From assembly GCA_900169235.1 (NCBI GenBank), contig FWCC01000045.1:60458-124457 (forward strand): a stretch of 64,000 nt of DNA, given 5' to 3'. The DNA comes from Zarea fungicola. Taxonomy: Eukaryota; Ascomycota; Sordariomycetes; Hypocreales; Cordycipitaceae. Positions 43,542-54,252 of the stretch are shown here, in pieces; position 1 is the stretch's first letter; each line of letters starts with the position of its first letter. The position numbers and the translations under genes were made by a program. Under the pieces are notes generated by a model. That model was not told where the DNA came from and searched no databases. It worked only from the letters and a program-made list of their open reading frames with translations.

Positions 43542-45346
43542 ATGGACGTAGCATCCCAAAGCAGCACACTCTCTTTAGCCCGGCGAGACGGAGTTCACCC
43601 TGGCCGCGGGCGTTCCAGCACTGGTTGCTTTACATGTAGGGCCAGAAAAGTTAAGTGCGGTATGGGATAGTCCCGAGCGCAAATTCCGCGTCAAAAATTG
43701 CTAACAGTGTATGTTCTGTAAGATGAACGTCGCCCAACATGTGCCCGATGCGCAACTGCGGTTCGTGAATGCCTCGGCTATACCGAATCCTTGATATGGG
43801 TTAATCAAGGAGTTGCGCAACATGCAGACAGGGACAGCCGATATTTTCATCAGTCGCATCATGGAATCATTGGCCCACCACAGTCTACCGCGGATATCAC
43901 TGACTTGGCATTTGCTCCTATTTTATATCCTAGACGTGACGCGTCACTGAAAGTTTACCCGTCTTTACCACTGACTGGATTTAAAGACGATATAGTCATC
44001 TCCCATATGATGACAAAGCTTGCCACTGGCCACCTATATGGCCTCGCCAAGATCAACATCCCTGGCAGCGAAACCAAAGCCCCATATTCAACGATGGAAT
44101 GCCACGGTGCATCCAACACAATATATTTGTCCATGTTGAGCGCTGCCGAAGCTTTCTTTGGGAACTTCTACAAAGTTACAGATCTGTTGGATCACTCGGT
44201 GGTTTTGTATCGCGGCGCACTAGCTGCGCTACGAGATGATTTGACGCTTAATTATAACGACGCGGTTTATCATACATCCTATATGAGGATGTGGACCTCA
44301 TTATTACTTTGCTTGTATGAGTGGATTTTCTCCACTGACTCTACAAGCTGGCTGAATCACAGTCAAGGCCTTTCAACCATGGTTCGTGCTTTTATTTTCA
44401 AGGCAAGGCCTTGGGGTGTTAGAGTAATGGACTTATGCGATTGTAGATGCAGTTGGTTGGCCCCCAGGCATTCAGGCCCCGTGACGCGCATGCTTTACTT
44501 CAGGCCAGTGTGCCCTTAATTGTGAGTTGCTATTGGCATTAGTAAAAGACACATGGTAACTGACCAAAGTTGTTGCCAATGTAGTTGTTCAGCCATCTTG
44601 TGAGGCGACGACGCTGCTTTCTTGAAGATTTATCCTGGCAAATTCTTGACTGCGAAGGCTTACAGGTGCCACCAGCGCCGAGCCTAGAGTTGTTGAAGAT
44701 ATTTCTGCTTATTCCTGGCATAATGGAAGACGTTGACAACACTGCCAGGCCAATACCTCATACAAGACTACATGACAGAATAGTCCACCTTTGGCATACC
44801 CTTTATCAATGGAGGCAAAGTTGGGACGAGGTTCACCGTAAGCAATGCACGGTGCTACCCACAACTGCTCGCTCTTCTATCTGTCTAGATGAAGACGGAA
44901 TTGCGCTCTTTGATACGGTCATTCACTTTGATACCGTGGAAGCAGCAATTGATGCCATTTACGTCAACGTTGTTGCACTTTTTCTATACTCTTTATCCAG
45001 CCAACTCAGGTGTATCGGGGTATTTCCGCCGCGCGCAACAGAACCTAGAAAGGCAGCCAAGCACGCTGACAGCCCATTACGTGCGCTAGACGAAGGCTCG
45101 CCAGCGTGTCACGCGGTCGAAATATGCCGCCTCCTGGATAATGTAGTCCAAGGAGACCATGCAAGCTTTGGTTCTTACATCTTGCTGTTTCCGGTCCGAG
45201 TAGCGCTTGTTCACCTAAGACAGAAGCCGATGATTGCCCGTTGGCTGCAACGCTTTCTCGGACAATTCACAACTTCACAAGGATTTCTGATTGGCCGACA
45301 CTTACTAGATGAGGCTCACGACTTCTGCGTACTGGGAATCCAATGA
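43542..45346 (+). CDS. Zn2Cys6 transcription factor at right edge of the cluster (542 aa)
   Basis: Four exons (43542-43659, 43723-44417, 44468-44521, 44585-45346) join in phase to 542 residues. The zinc cluster has cysteines at about 29, 32, 39, 46, 49 and 56 (GCFTCRARKVKC then DERRPTCARC), split by the first intron after the third cysteine. The rest matches the Fungal_trans_2 type, with MLSAAEAFFGNFY, a SYMRMWTSLLLCLYEWIF helix and ASVPLI leading into FSHLVRRRRCFLEDLSW. The borders of the short third exon (54 nt) are my best reading; the acceptor after CCCCCAG and the donor GTGAGT keep the frame. This is a candidate regulator of the cluster to its left or of the aldehyde dehydrogenase to its right. 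Confidence 0.82.
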
Positions 45347-46278
45347 ATGTATGGATTTAGCATGTACTCGTATTTAGTTGCTTAGCGTGTAATATGTTGG
45401 ACTAAGAATCTTGGCAAAACAGTAAGATGCTAACCTTGGGAGATATTCCTTATTTCACATCTTCTGCCCGACGCGACGTGTTTAATTCGGAATAATAACA
45501 GCCCAATCGCTTGGAGATTTTCCCTTAGGACCATTAGAGCGTAGATTGCGACTCTTTAAATATAAACGCTAGGGGAGTTAATTGTCACTAAATAGTAAAG
45601 CCTGTAGGGTTAAGATGGCAAGACGTTTACTTAAATTCTGCTCTATAATATAATAAGTTAGCCAAGGTAGTCCTTCAGGAAGATTACCTGTGTCAACAGA
45701 GAACCTGACAGCGGTCTACTCAAACCGGGCTATGCTCACGGATTTTAAATGGAGTTAAGCAGTATTCCCGCAATCCACCAGTGATGCGGCCCAGAGCGGC
45801 CGCTAATTATGATCGTGTTGGCCTTGCCCGCGACACTCAAGAGTTCGGGAATATGCAGCTTGTCGATCTTTGACCAGAGCCGGCCCATCACGAGAGGACG
45901 AAAGCTCCCTCACCCGTTGCTGCTGTCCTTCCATGGGTTGATCCAGCAAAAGCAATCTACAACAACTAATAACCAATCTACGCCTGGATTTGGAATAGCC
46001 TGTTAGACGCGGCCGCTCTTAACCTTCCACCGTGCCGAATGTCACGTCGAGCGGCCGCCGTCATTTACGCAGCTAGGTGGTTAAACGGATTTACCTTGCA
46101 GAGAAGCGATTTAATCTGCTGCCTATGGGATGGGAGTCCCTAAGATTATTTCGAACGACTTTATCTATATAAACAGGCTCTTCTGTCGGTGTCGATACAA
46201 ACCGCAGTCGCACTGCAAAACTTAGCTTTCCATACATTACTATTTCAAAACTGCAATCTATATTGCCAAGACAACATC
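45347..46278. promoter_or_regulatory. ALDH upstream region with three GCGGCCGC sites
   Basis: Exact GCGGCCGC palindromes occur at 45796-45803, 46009-46016 and 46051-46058, that is 476, 263 and 221 bp before the ALDH ATG. A TGCGG lies at about 45784. Each palindrome is two inverted GCGG half-sites. The ethanol regulator AlcR of Aspergillus is known to bind (A/T)GCGG in alc and aldA promoters, so this may be an inducible aldehyde-response promoter (inference). No gene is seen in the stretch. Confidence 0.5.
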
Positions 46279-47909
46279 ATGGCAACTCAATCCAACTTCC
46301 TTGCGCCGATAAAGCAACTCTTTATAAACAATAATTACGTCAATTCCACGGGCAAAGCTACGTAGGTAAATTGTTTGACAAAATACAAAACTAGCGACAT
46401 CTAACCAGATACAGTTTTCAGGTGTACAATCCCGCCGACGGATCCCTGGTTGCTGATGATGTTCCTATTGCCGACAAGCAAGATGTTGACGCTGCCGTTG
46501 GTGCTGCCCAAGCGGCATTCCAGTCGTGGAAGAGTATTGGGCACGACAAGCGTCGGGATATACTACTCAAGTTTGCGAGGCTTCTCATTGACCACGACGA
46601 AGAATTATGTTATTTAACCAGAATCACGAATGGATTGCCCGTATCTCAGCAGTACGAAGTGCAATATGCAGCATCAATTTTCGAGTAAGTGTATCATGTT
46701 TGGATTCATCTGAATCGCCACTTTCTAATTGCTCACAAGGTACTACGCCGGGTGGATTGGCAAGGTACATGGTGACGCAACGCCTCTGGAAAATGGTGTT
46801 CTCACCCTCTCTCACTACGAGCCCTATGGTGTAACTGCTGGAATTACTCCCTGGTAAGAACCAGTTTGCCTTGATCTGGTCTTGATCTGCGCTAATTAAA
46901 GTTTTCCATTACAAGGAATTCTCCCTTGGTCATGATGGGATTCAAAGCAGCGCCAGCCCTCGCCGCAGGGAACTGTTTCATTCTCAAGCCATCCGAAAAG
47001 ACGCCATTTGCATCCATTTATCTTGGCAAGCTAATTGCAGAATCCGGGTTCCCTCCTGGTGTTTTCCAAGTCCTCACCGGTGACGGCTACACTGGTGCCC
47101 TTCTCGCAGAACACCTTGAAATCCGAAAAATATCCTTCACTGGCTCCGGCGCATCTGGAAAGAAAGTTCAAGTGGCAGCAGCAAACAGTAATCTCAAGCA
47201 AGTCACCCTTGAGCTCGGTGGCAAATCTCCAGCCGTCGTATTTGCCGACTGCAACCTTGAAAAAGCCGTGCAAGAGACCGTGCGGAGCATTTTAGCCAAG
47301 ACGGGGCAGACTTGCATTGCAATCAGTCGCATCTACGTGGAAAAGCCAATTTACAGTGAGTTTGTCCGGCTATACAAGACTGAGATGGAGAAGCAAGGCC
47401 AACTATATGGCCCTCCGGAAGACCCTGCGACAAGACTTGGTCCGCTTGTGGATAAACTTCAACTGGACAGAGTTGTTGGGTTCATTGACAGGGCCGTACA
47501 AAGCGGGAACCGTCTATTGTCTGGCGGCAAACGCCTAGGAAGCACTGGATATTACATTGAGCCAACAATATTCACGGACGTGCCGCCGGACCAAGAAATC
47601 ATGACGGAGGAGATCTTTGGGCCCGTGTCCGTCATATCCCCATTTTCGACCGAGGAAGAAGTGTTGCATCTTTGTAATAATACAAAGTATGGACTGAACG
47701 CTGGCGTTTTTACAGGCAATCTCGGCAAAGCCTTGCAATTTGCCAACGCGCTCGAGAGCGGCAGAGTTCTTGTTAATTCGCTCAGCAATCATTCTTTTGC
47801 GTTTCCGTTTGGTGGCGTCAAGGAATCGGGTCAAGGCCGCGAGTGCGGCTTGGAGGGTATAAAAAGCTGGCTGCAAGTCAAGACCGTTTTTGTAGATGGC
47901 AACCCATAG
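46279..47909 (+). CDS. NAD(P)-dependent aldehyde dehydrogenase (486 aa)
   Basis: Four exons (46279-46361, 46415-46684, 46740-46853, 46916-47909) join in phase to 486 residues, the normal ALDH length. It oxidises an aldehyde to the carboxylic acid in the cytosol. Family motifs are VYNPADGSLV, GVTAGITPWNSPL (a serine replaces the usual Phe/Tyr after the conserved Asn), LKPSEKTPFA, ISFTGSGASGK, the general-base glutamate at about 255 in LELGGKSP, and the nucleophilic cysteine at about 289 in GQTCIAISR. IEPTIFTDV and EEIFGPV follow, and FPFGGVKESGQGRECG lies at the C-terminus. Exon 1 ends at a GTAGGT donor directly before an in-frame TAG, so splicing there is required. It resembles the salicylaldehyde/benzaldehyde-type or succinate-semialdehyde branch more than the classical fungal AldA; the substrate is not certain. 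Confidence 0.93.
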
Positions 47910-50076
47910 TGTATTGTCACGGTATGGCAGAAACTGACGAATGAGCGTAAGCAACCAGCTAGAAGAAAGTATTTGATCACCGATGAAAGGATCAATCACT
48001 ATAAAAAGGCTTCGTCAACCCCCAATAGCTAGACAGAAGAGCACTGCTCTTCATCTAAGGCCTGCATACAATTTACATCTTGTGGCTGCGACCGAAGCAC
48101 ACCTCTGCGCAACAAATTTATATGGCAATTAGAAGTGACGCGTTCTATTGCGCGATAAGTTGGAACCGCAGGAGCCTTTTATTGTTGGATAACCCATTCC
48201 CCCAAATAAATTTGGAAAGTTGGGACGAATTGGTGTCAGTTGGGACCGACTGGCGGCTTGTGACGTCGGGCGGCCTCAACATGCACGTCTACAGCTGGTC
48301 CGTGTAGTTGGCCTCGGGTAGACAAAAACTGCAAATTCTGGACTTCGAGAGGCCAACAGAGGCGCACTGCCGCCAATATAAGCAGCTCCTCCCGGATAAG
48401 ACGCGACAATGTTGCCCGCTTAGTGTCACTGCCAAATGCTCTCGCGCTCCTGCCGCAGAATGCAACGCGCTCAGAGACAGATTGACGCCGTAAAGGTCAC
48501 AGATTGACGCCATAGAGGTCACGTATTAACATTTTTCTTCCAGAGGGAGTCGTTTCAGTAATAGACAATACTATAGATGGCTTCTGACCTGCTTGCGGCC
48601 ACAACCGAACTTCATAATTTGTTGGTGGTCTTGCCATTGGCATACCTTTGTTCCAGATTTCACATTTGTTTTTATACTTATAGGCCAGCTGTAGAACTGG
48701 CGCATGTGGCCAGAGTTGGACAAACTTGTACTATTAAAATAAAATGTAGTCTGAATTTGGACTAACCTGCTGCTATGTGATGAAAACACGTGTTAAACTT
48801 CAGCCAAAAGGCTCAGATGGTATCCCGATGAAAATCCGGCAACGGGCCAGATTCCTGTGTCCCCCTCCCGTGAACACTGGCCATCATTTCGACGAGCCAG
48901 GGTGGTGATCCTTTGAAGTGACACAGGCGGCAGAATGATTCTGCAAATAAATCACGGCGCTTGTTTGCGGGATATCTGCAAGATACTCACGACAGCCATG
49001 GATTCTAGCGGATAATGTGGATATGGATGGATCATTAGCCAGCGAAAGAATACTTGATCGACGGCTCACCAAGGTGAAAGAGGATGCAGGGTATCCAAAG
49101 TTGGCATGCATGGTCTGCAAAATGAATCCATGAAGCCTAGGTAACGGCTGCCGAAAGAGACGGCTATCTTTTTGCGCCATGATGCGTCAATTGAACATGG
49201 CGTTGAGCCTACCTTGCACGGGCTGCCGGCTTCTCTAAGCCAGCATACCCTGGCGCCAGTGTTGCACATATTTTAGAACAAAGTTGATCCATATACGGTA
49301 GTACTTGTCCCGTTGACATTGCCACAGAATCAAGAGAGCGAAATCTGTAACACGTAGTATTGTACTGTAATCAGCGCAAGAAGGTGGCCACTTGCTTCAT
49401 GAATCAGCTTCAAAAATTATCATTCGGCATTGGCGACATTGGCCACACAATTTGGGCTGTTGACCCGCCGGGGCTTTGTCGCAATTCCTCCAAAAAGACC
49501 TTTGACAACGACAGTCGTCTACTGTTGCAAGTTGTCCAACCAATAAATGGGCTGCTGAAAGGAATCATGCGCCAATTTGTGTTCTTGGTGCTGATTTCTT
49601 CTGTAGCCGCGCGTTTGACACATTGATGACTCAGTTTCGGTCGCAAAACGGCCGTCTTCAAGCAGGCGTCACCACAATCTCCTTTTTTGTTTGGTCACTG
49701 GTGTGACAAATATCCATGTACATCTACCTGAAACCATCTTAGGCCAACATTCGCCAATTTGAGCCTTCATTTACATGCTTCTATGCAGCGCCGTCCCTCC
49801 GTTGTGCTCAAATTGCTGGAGACACGAACACGAATCTCATTATAAACAACTTGTTTGTGTCCACGAGCATTATGACTGTGAATAGAAGGCAAGGGACATG
49901 AGGAAGCTCACAAATTTGAAACCATTTAAGAAGCATAGTTTCCCGCCATCCAAGTAATTTTTCCTCTCAGTACACAAAAACCAGCACGCTCTACGAATTT
50001 TTTAAAAAACAAAACTACCAACTTCTACTTTTTCTTCTTGTTTATTCTTGTTTATTCTTACAGAAAAACATTCATC
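47910..50076. other. Gene-poor stretch with repeat copy A2
   Basis: No gene is supported. Repeat A2 occupies 48779-49275. Short frames at 48308-48493 and 49360-49661 show no family resemblance. A pyrimidine-rich tract ending in ACAG at 50062 may be a 5'-leader acceptor for the gene at 50077. Confidence 0.55.
48779..49275 (-). repeat. Dispersed repeat, copy A2 (longer form)
   Basis: The ends match A1 (20889-21140): 48787-48957 with its left part and 49196-49272 with its right part, in the same orientation. The middle 48958-49195 is unique to A2. On minus it carries open frames (48884-49180 and 49066-49269) that start in the shared section. This looks like a fuller but still degenerate copy of an unidentified element. 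Confidence 0.8.
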
Positions 50077-50484
50077 ATGCAAGCTTTTATTACGACTGAG
50101 CAGAAAACCGATCTCCACATGGACATTGATATCCGCATGGCCAAGATTCGCAAGCTTCTCGGGAAACCGCAAGGCCTGCTTCCGGTTCTACCCCAAACCC
50201 CAGGGCGCGACTCGTTTGACTCGGCAGCCCTGGATAAGGAGGTTGCATCTTTCGGCGGAGACGTCCAAGCCTTGGCTATGGCCATGGCCGCGCAGGCCAT
50301 TAGACAGATTCATACTTTTGAGTGTCTGTGGTACCGCGCGACCGAGTTTCACCGGCTCATGGCAGAAATCCACGATAATTGCCAACGGCCGCTCATGGCG
50401 GCCGAGGAGAGAGCAAAGGCAGACGTACTGGATGCGGAGAAGGCGCGGCGCATCAAGGACAACTTGCCCATGTGCAATACCTAG
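50077..50484 (+). CDS. Conserved-looking small protein of unknown function (135 aa)
   Basis: This is a single frame starting at the ATG at 50077; an in-frame ATG at 50038 lies inside a pyrimidine-rich leader and is less likely. The protein is helical and charged. Recognisable stretches are MDIDIRMAKIRKLLGKP, VQALAMAMAAQAIRQIHTFE and EERAKADVLDAEKARRIKDN. There is no signal peptide or membrane segment. The GC-rich third positions, compared with the AT-rich flanks, support real coding. I recognise no family and cannot suggest a function. Confidence 0.55.
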   Translation: MQAFITTEQKTDLHMDIDIRMAKIRKLLGKPQGLLPVLPQTPGRDSFDSAALDKEVASFGGDVQALAMAMAAQAIRQIHTFECLWYRATEFHRLMAEIHDNCQRPLMAAEERAKADVLDAEKARRIKDNLPMCNT

Positions 50485-51809
50485 GTCTTGGTCCATTCTG
50501 GGGACGTTTTTGTCTTTGCGTTTGCTCTTTATTTATCTGTGATGGCACCGTCTTTTTAGGGGCATCCAGAAGTAGTTGGTTTAGAGACTTTTGGATTTCG
50601 GATGATAGATTGAGCGTGGACATCAGCAATAAATTTATTTCTTTTTAAACTTTCCTTCCTCTTGAGAGTGAACTCTTGTTGTATTGAACTGTGAATGTAT
50701 GCCCGTTGGTTCCGGCGGACCAGGTCCTGCGTTGTTCCTCTAGTTGCAACTTGCCGATCAAGCATGACATTTCGTCGCGACCAAGTCTACGTACGCACAA
50801 ATTTATATAAAAATATAGGTTTTTGGCAAATAAGTACATATACTCCGTAGAAATGCCACCATCTAACTGTTGGTGTAAGATTTTCGGCGCTATGACGTAG
50901 GAGGACTGGAATGCTTGCCGACCTTAGCCATGGACTCCCAACGTGGCCTTTCTAGCTCGAGGCTATGTACCTTGCGTATATCTTATGCGTATAATATATA
51001 TTATACGTATAAAAGGTAATTAAATGCTTTCCCAATACGAGCATGTACCAGTAGCATCAACAAGATGGGAACAACTTGCGAGAATACATCGGAATGGGTT
51101 GATTCCAAATTGTGAGGCCCGCCAATGACGACCAGCTAATTAATCAATTGTCGCTTCTAATCCATCATAAATGCTTGAACCTAGACTTTAGCCGTCTATC
51201 CGAAACATACTCTTTATCGTCCTATCGTCCGTCCGTCAAGAGGCTTGCGACACTCTGCAACTTACAGCTTCGGGTCAAAACCCGCCACCCTGTGCCGTGT
51301 GCCGAGATGATCAATCAAGAAATTCACTTGTCTCCTTGGTCGTAATATCTACTGGCTACTGACTGGATTTTAGCCCACAAGCTCTTGTCTCAGGTGTGGT
51401 GCGGGATGCAGGGACCTGCAAGGGCAATGTCTCCAGTGGGCACGGAGCAGCCTTTGACGACAATCAGGGCGGGCTATCACTTTCAACTGTCGCAGAGATT
51501 TCCATCTTGCCAAAATATCTCCTAAATTCCGGGCTAATCTCAGTGTGCAAAGCTTCTCATTGGCTGCAGGCTAGACATCCGGCTGGTCACCATATCCTGC
51601 CTGAGACACCAGAGCTCGATTAGGCGATGCTGACCTTGCACCGGAATGTCTACACATTTTTGAGCTTTCAGACGGCCGTCATGACTGCTCCATTGGGAGC
51701 TGCTGTGGTCAATTGACTTTAACTAGGATTAGGTTGTAATAAATAGCTATCCAAGCTCTCCTCGTAGTTTCTGTGATGGACTTCCACGCAAACCAACACC
51801 ACGGTCAAA
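50485..51809. other. Spacer without a gene
   Basis: This contains a perfect 20-bp AT-rich palindrome at 50988-51007 (arms CGTATAATAT and its complement). Otherwise it is the promoter side of the MFS gene. No coding region is supported. Confidence 0.55.
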
Positions 51810-53912
51810 ATGGCCAAGATGGCCAAAATATCGAAAATGGAAGACGATTCCGCTCCCGTGTCTCCCATATCAGACTGCTCAGACCTCTCCGACGCCATCA
51901 CGCTCACATCCATCGACCTGCACCGCCCAGAAAACCCTCCACCTAAACCTCTACCGCTCACCGCGTCCGAGATCCAGCGCCTCGGCCGCCAGCGCCCAGC
52001 CATCTTCTCGTCCACGGCCATAGAGGTGCTGTGCGTGGTCTCCATCGTCATGTCGCTCATGATGTCCGAGTACTTCACCTCTGGCTTCAACATCATCCTG
52101 CCCACGCTCGACCGCGCCATCCACATCCCCGAGGCGGCGCGCACCTGGCCGACGGCGGTGCCCAACCTCGCCGCGGGAGTCACCCTCTTGCCGTTTTCCC
52201 GCCTCTGCAGCCAGCGCGGCGCCCGCCCCGTCTTCCTCGCCGGCCACGTCTGGCTGCTCATCTGGTCCGTCGCCGCGGGTTCTTGTTCCTACCCGACGCC
52301 GCTCATCCTCTGCCGCGCCATGCAGGGCGTCGGCTTCGGCGCGTTCCTCCCCGCGGGCCTCTCCGTCCTCGGGCAAATCTACCGCCCCGGCCCGCGCAAG
52401 AACCGCGTGTACTGCGTCTACGGCGCCTTTGCGGCCGTGGGCTTTTACTTTGGCATCCTCACCGCGGGCGTGGCCGGGCAGTTTGCTAGCTGGCGCTGGT
52501 TCTTCTTCCTCGGGGCGGGACTGCAGGTCGTCGTCGTCGTCGTGAGCTACGTCGCCATCCCGAAGGAGCTCGGCGACGTCGACCCGAGCGCGAGGATGGA
52601 CTGGCTGGGGCTCGTGACGTCGGTGCCGGCGATTGCGCTCATCAACTTTGCCTTTGAGGATGGGAACCACGGCCCGGACGGATGGGGCACGCCGTACATC
52701 ATCGTGTGTCTTGTTCTGGGGGTCGTGTGCATGGCGCTGACGATTTACGTGCAGGGCTGGGTGTCTGCGCAGCCGCTGGCGCCGCGGCACATTTTCAAGC
52801 CAAAGTACATGCTACGGCTGTTTGTGGCCTTGTTTTGCTTTTATGGTGTGAATTCGATTTTTCTGTTTTACACCAGTTTGTAGTAAGTGCTCCTCCTCTT
52901 CTTCTTCTCCTTCTTCTTTCCCCTCTTCGTCTTCCTCCTTCTCCTCCCCTTGCATCTTTCAACACAAATATCCAAATGGATTGCTAATTTTCAACGTAGT
53001 CTCGGCAACGTCCTCAAAGCAGGCCCATTGCTGTCCGCCGCATGGTACACCCCCCTCTTTGTCGGGGGCATCCTCCTCGCCATCGTGGGCGGTCTCGTGC
53101 TGCACATCCTCTCCAACCAGATTCTCCTCGTCATCGCCTCGCTCGGCTTCCTCTTTTGCGTGCTCCTGTTCGCCATTATTCCCATCGACGCCGCATCCCA
53201 CATGTCATCGTCCACGCTATACTGGGCGTACATGTTCCCCGCCATGTGCTGCTCCACGATTGGCATCGACCTCTCCTTCAACGTGACCAACGTCTTCATC
53301 ACCACGGCGCTGACCAAGCGCGACCAGGCAACCGTGGGCGGCCTGACGAATGTCGTCATCTACGTGGGCAGCTCTTTCTGCCTGGGCCTGAGCGAGCTCT
53401 TCATCTCGTCGCTGTCCAAGACGGAGAACGGGTCGAGAAAGTCGCTGGCGGAGCAGTATCGGATCGGGTTCTGGCTGGGCGTGGGGCTGGCTGGCGTGGG
53501 GATGATGTTGACAATGACGATGCGGTTGGGGTCGGCGTCGGCGGAGCTGACGGCGGATGAAAAGGAGGAGATGCGACTGGCCGAGGAGGCGGCGGCGGGA
53601 GAGGGCAGGAGGGAGAAGGATGAGAAAGAAGTAATAGACGAGGGAATTGCGTTGGAAAGAGCAGAGACATTGGTCAAGGAGGATGCGTGGGAGGGTGGCG
53701 TGAAATTGGTGGGCAGAGATGGAGATTGGGAGAAGGGCAGAGGTGGGATGGAGAGTCGAGATGAAGTTGAGAGCAGAGATCGAGCTGGGGGCCGAAATCG
53801 AGTTGAGAGCAGATATGAATTGGAGAGTAGAGACGGGCTGGACAGCAGAGCTAATTGGCAGAGGGCAAACAGGAATGGGGGTTCAAGGGTGTGGGAAAGG
53901 AGGAGGGGTTAA
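51810..53912 (+). CDS. Major facilitator superfamily transporter (661 aa)
   Basis: Two exons, 51810-52882 and 53000-53912, are separated by a 117-nt very pyrimidine-rich intron and join in phase to 661 residues. It is a plasma-membrane H+ antiporter-like MFS protein, closest in build to the DHA2/aminotriazole-resistance type. After a cytosolic N-terminus of about 65 residues come twelve or so hydrophobic helices, with NRVYCVYGAFAAVGFYFGILTAGVAGQFASWRW around helices 5-6 split from the second half by the intron loop. The N-terminus holds SPISDCSDLSDAI, which is three units of the same 9-bp repeat found in the 26-43 kb promoters. The C-terminal tail (about 130 residues) is hydrophilic and imperfectly repetitive (ESRDEVESRDRA, ESRYELESRDGL). 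Two further ATGs (51819, 51837) are possible starts. Transport substrate unknown. Confidence 0.9.
51870..51893 (+). repeat. 9-bp units inside the MFS coding region
   Basis: TCAGAC at 51870 and 51879 and TCCGAC at 51888 are 9 bp apart and encode SDCSDLSD. This is the same unit and phase as the promoter arrays. Confidence 0.6.
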
Positions 53913-54252
53913 CAGGCGCGTAGGCTGTTGTTGATATCAAGTCGGAGAAACGAGTGAAGAATGAGAGGAATAGAAAAGAGAACAACAAGAGAAAGAAAAA
54001 ACGGATGGCATGCTCAAGCACCGGCGTATTTGATACTCATTTTGAATATGTGTTGGAATACTCTAAATGCTATGATTTTGGGTAGATTAAAAAATTATAC
54101 TTGCTCCATGTACAATGAAATGAAGAAGAGGTATGAAAACGAGCAAGGACAAAAAAAAAGGCGAAAAAAAGGCGAAAAAAGCCAATAAAAGTAATCCGGG
54201 TATAAATTCATGATGCAGGCTCTTCAATTACATGTCGTGTGGCAGAGTGTTC
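53913..54252. other. Short 3' spacer
   Basis: This is the convergent spacer between the MFS and DUF2985 genes, A-rich. Nothing further is seen. Confidence 0.6.

Noticed and set aside
51951..52790. 279-codon antisense frame in the MFS gene
   Set aside because: It is a GC-bias shadow of the real coding strand (Arg/Glu/Gly-rich, no structure).
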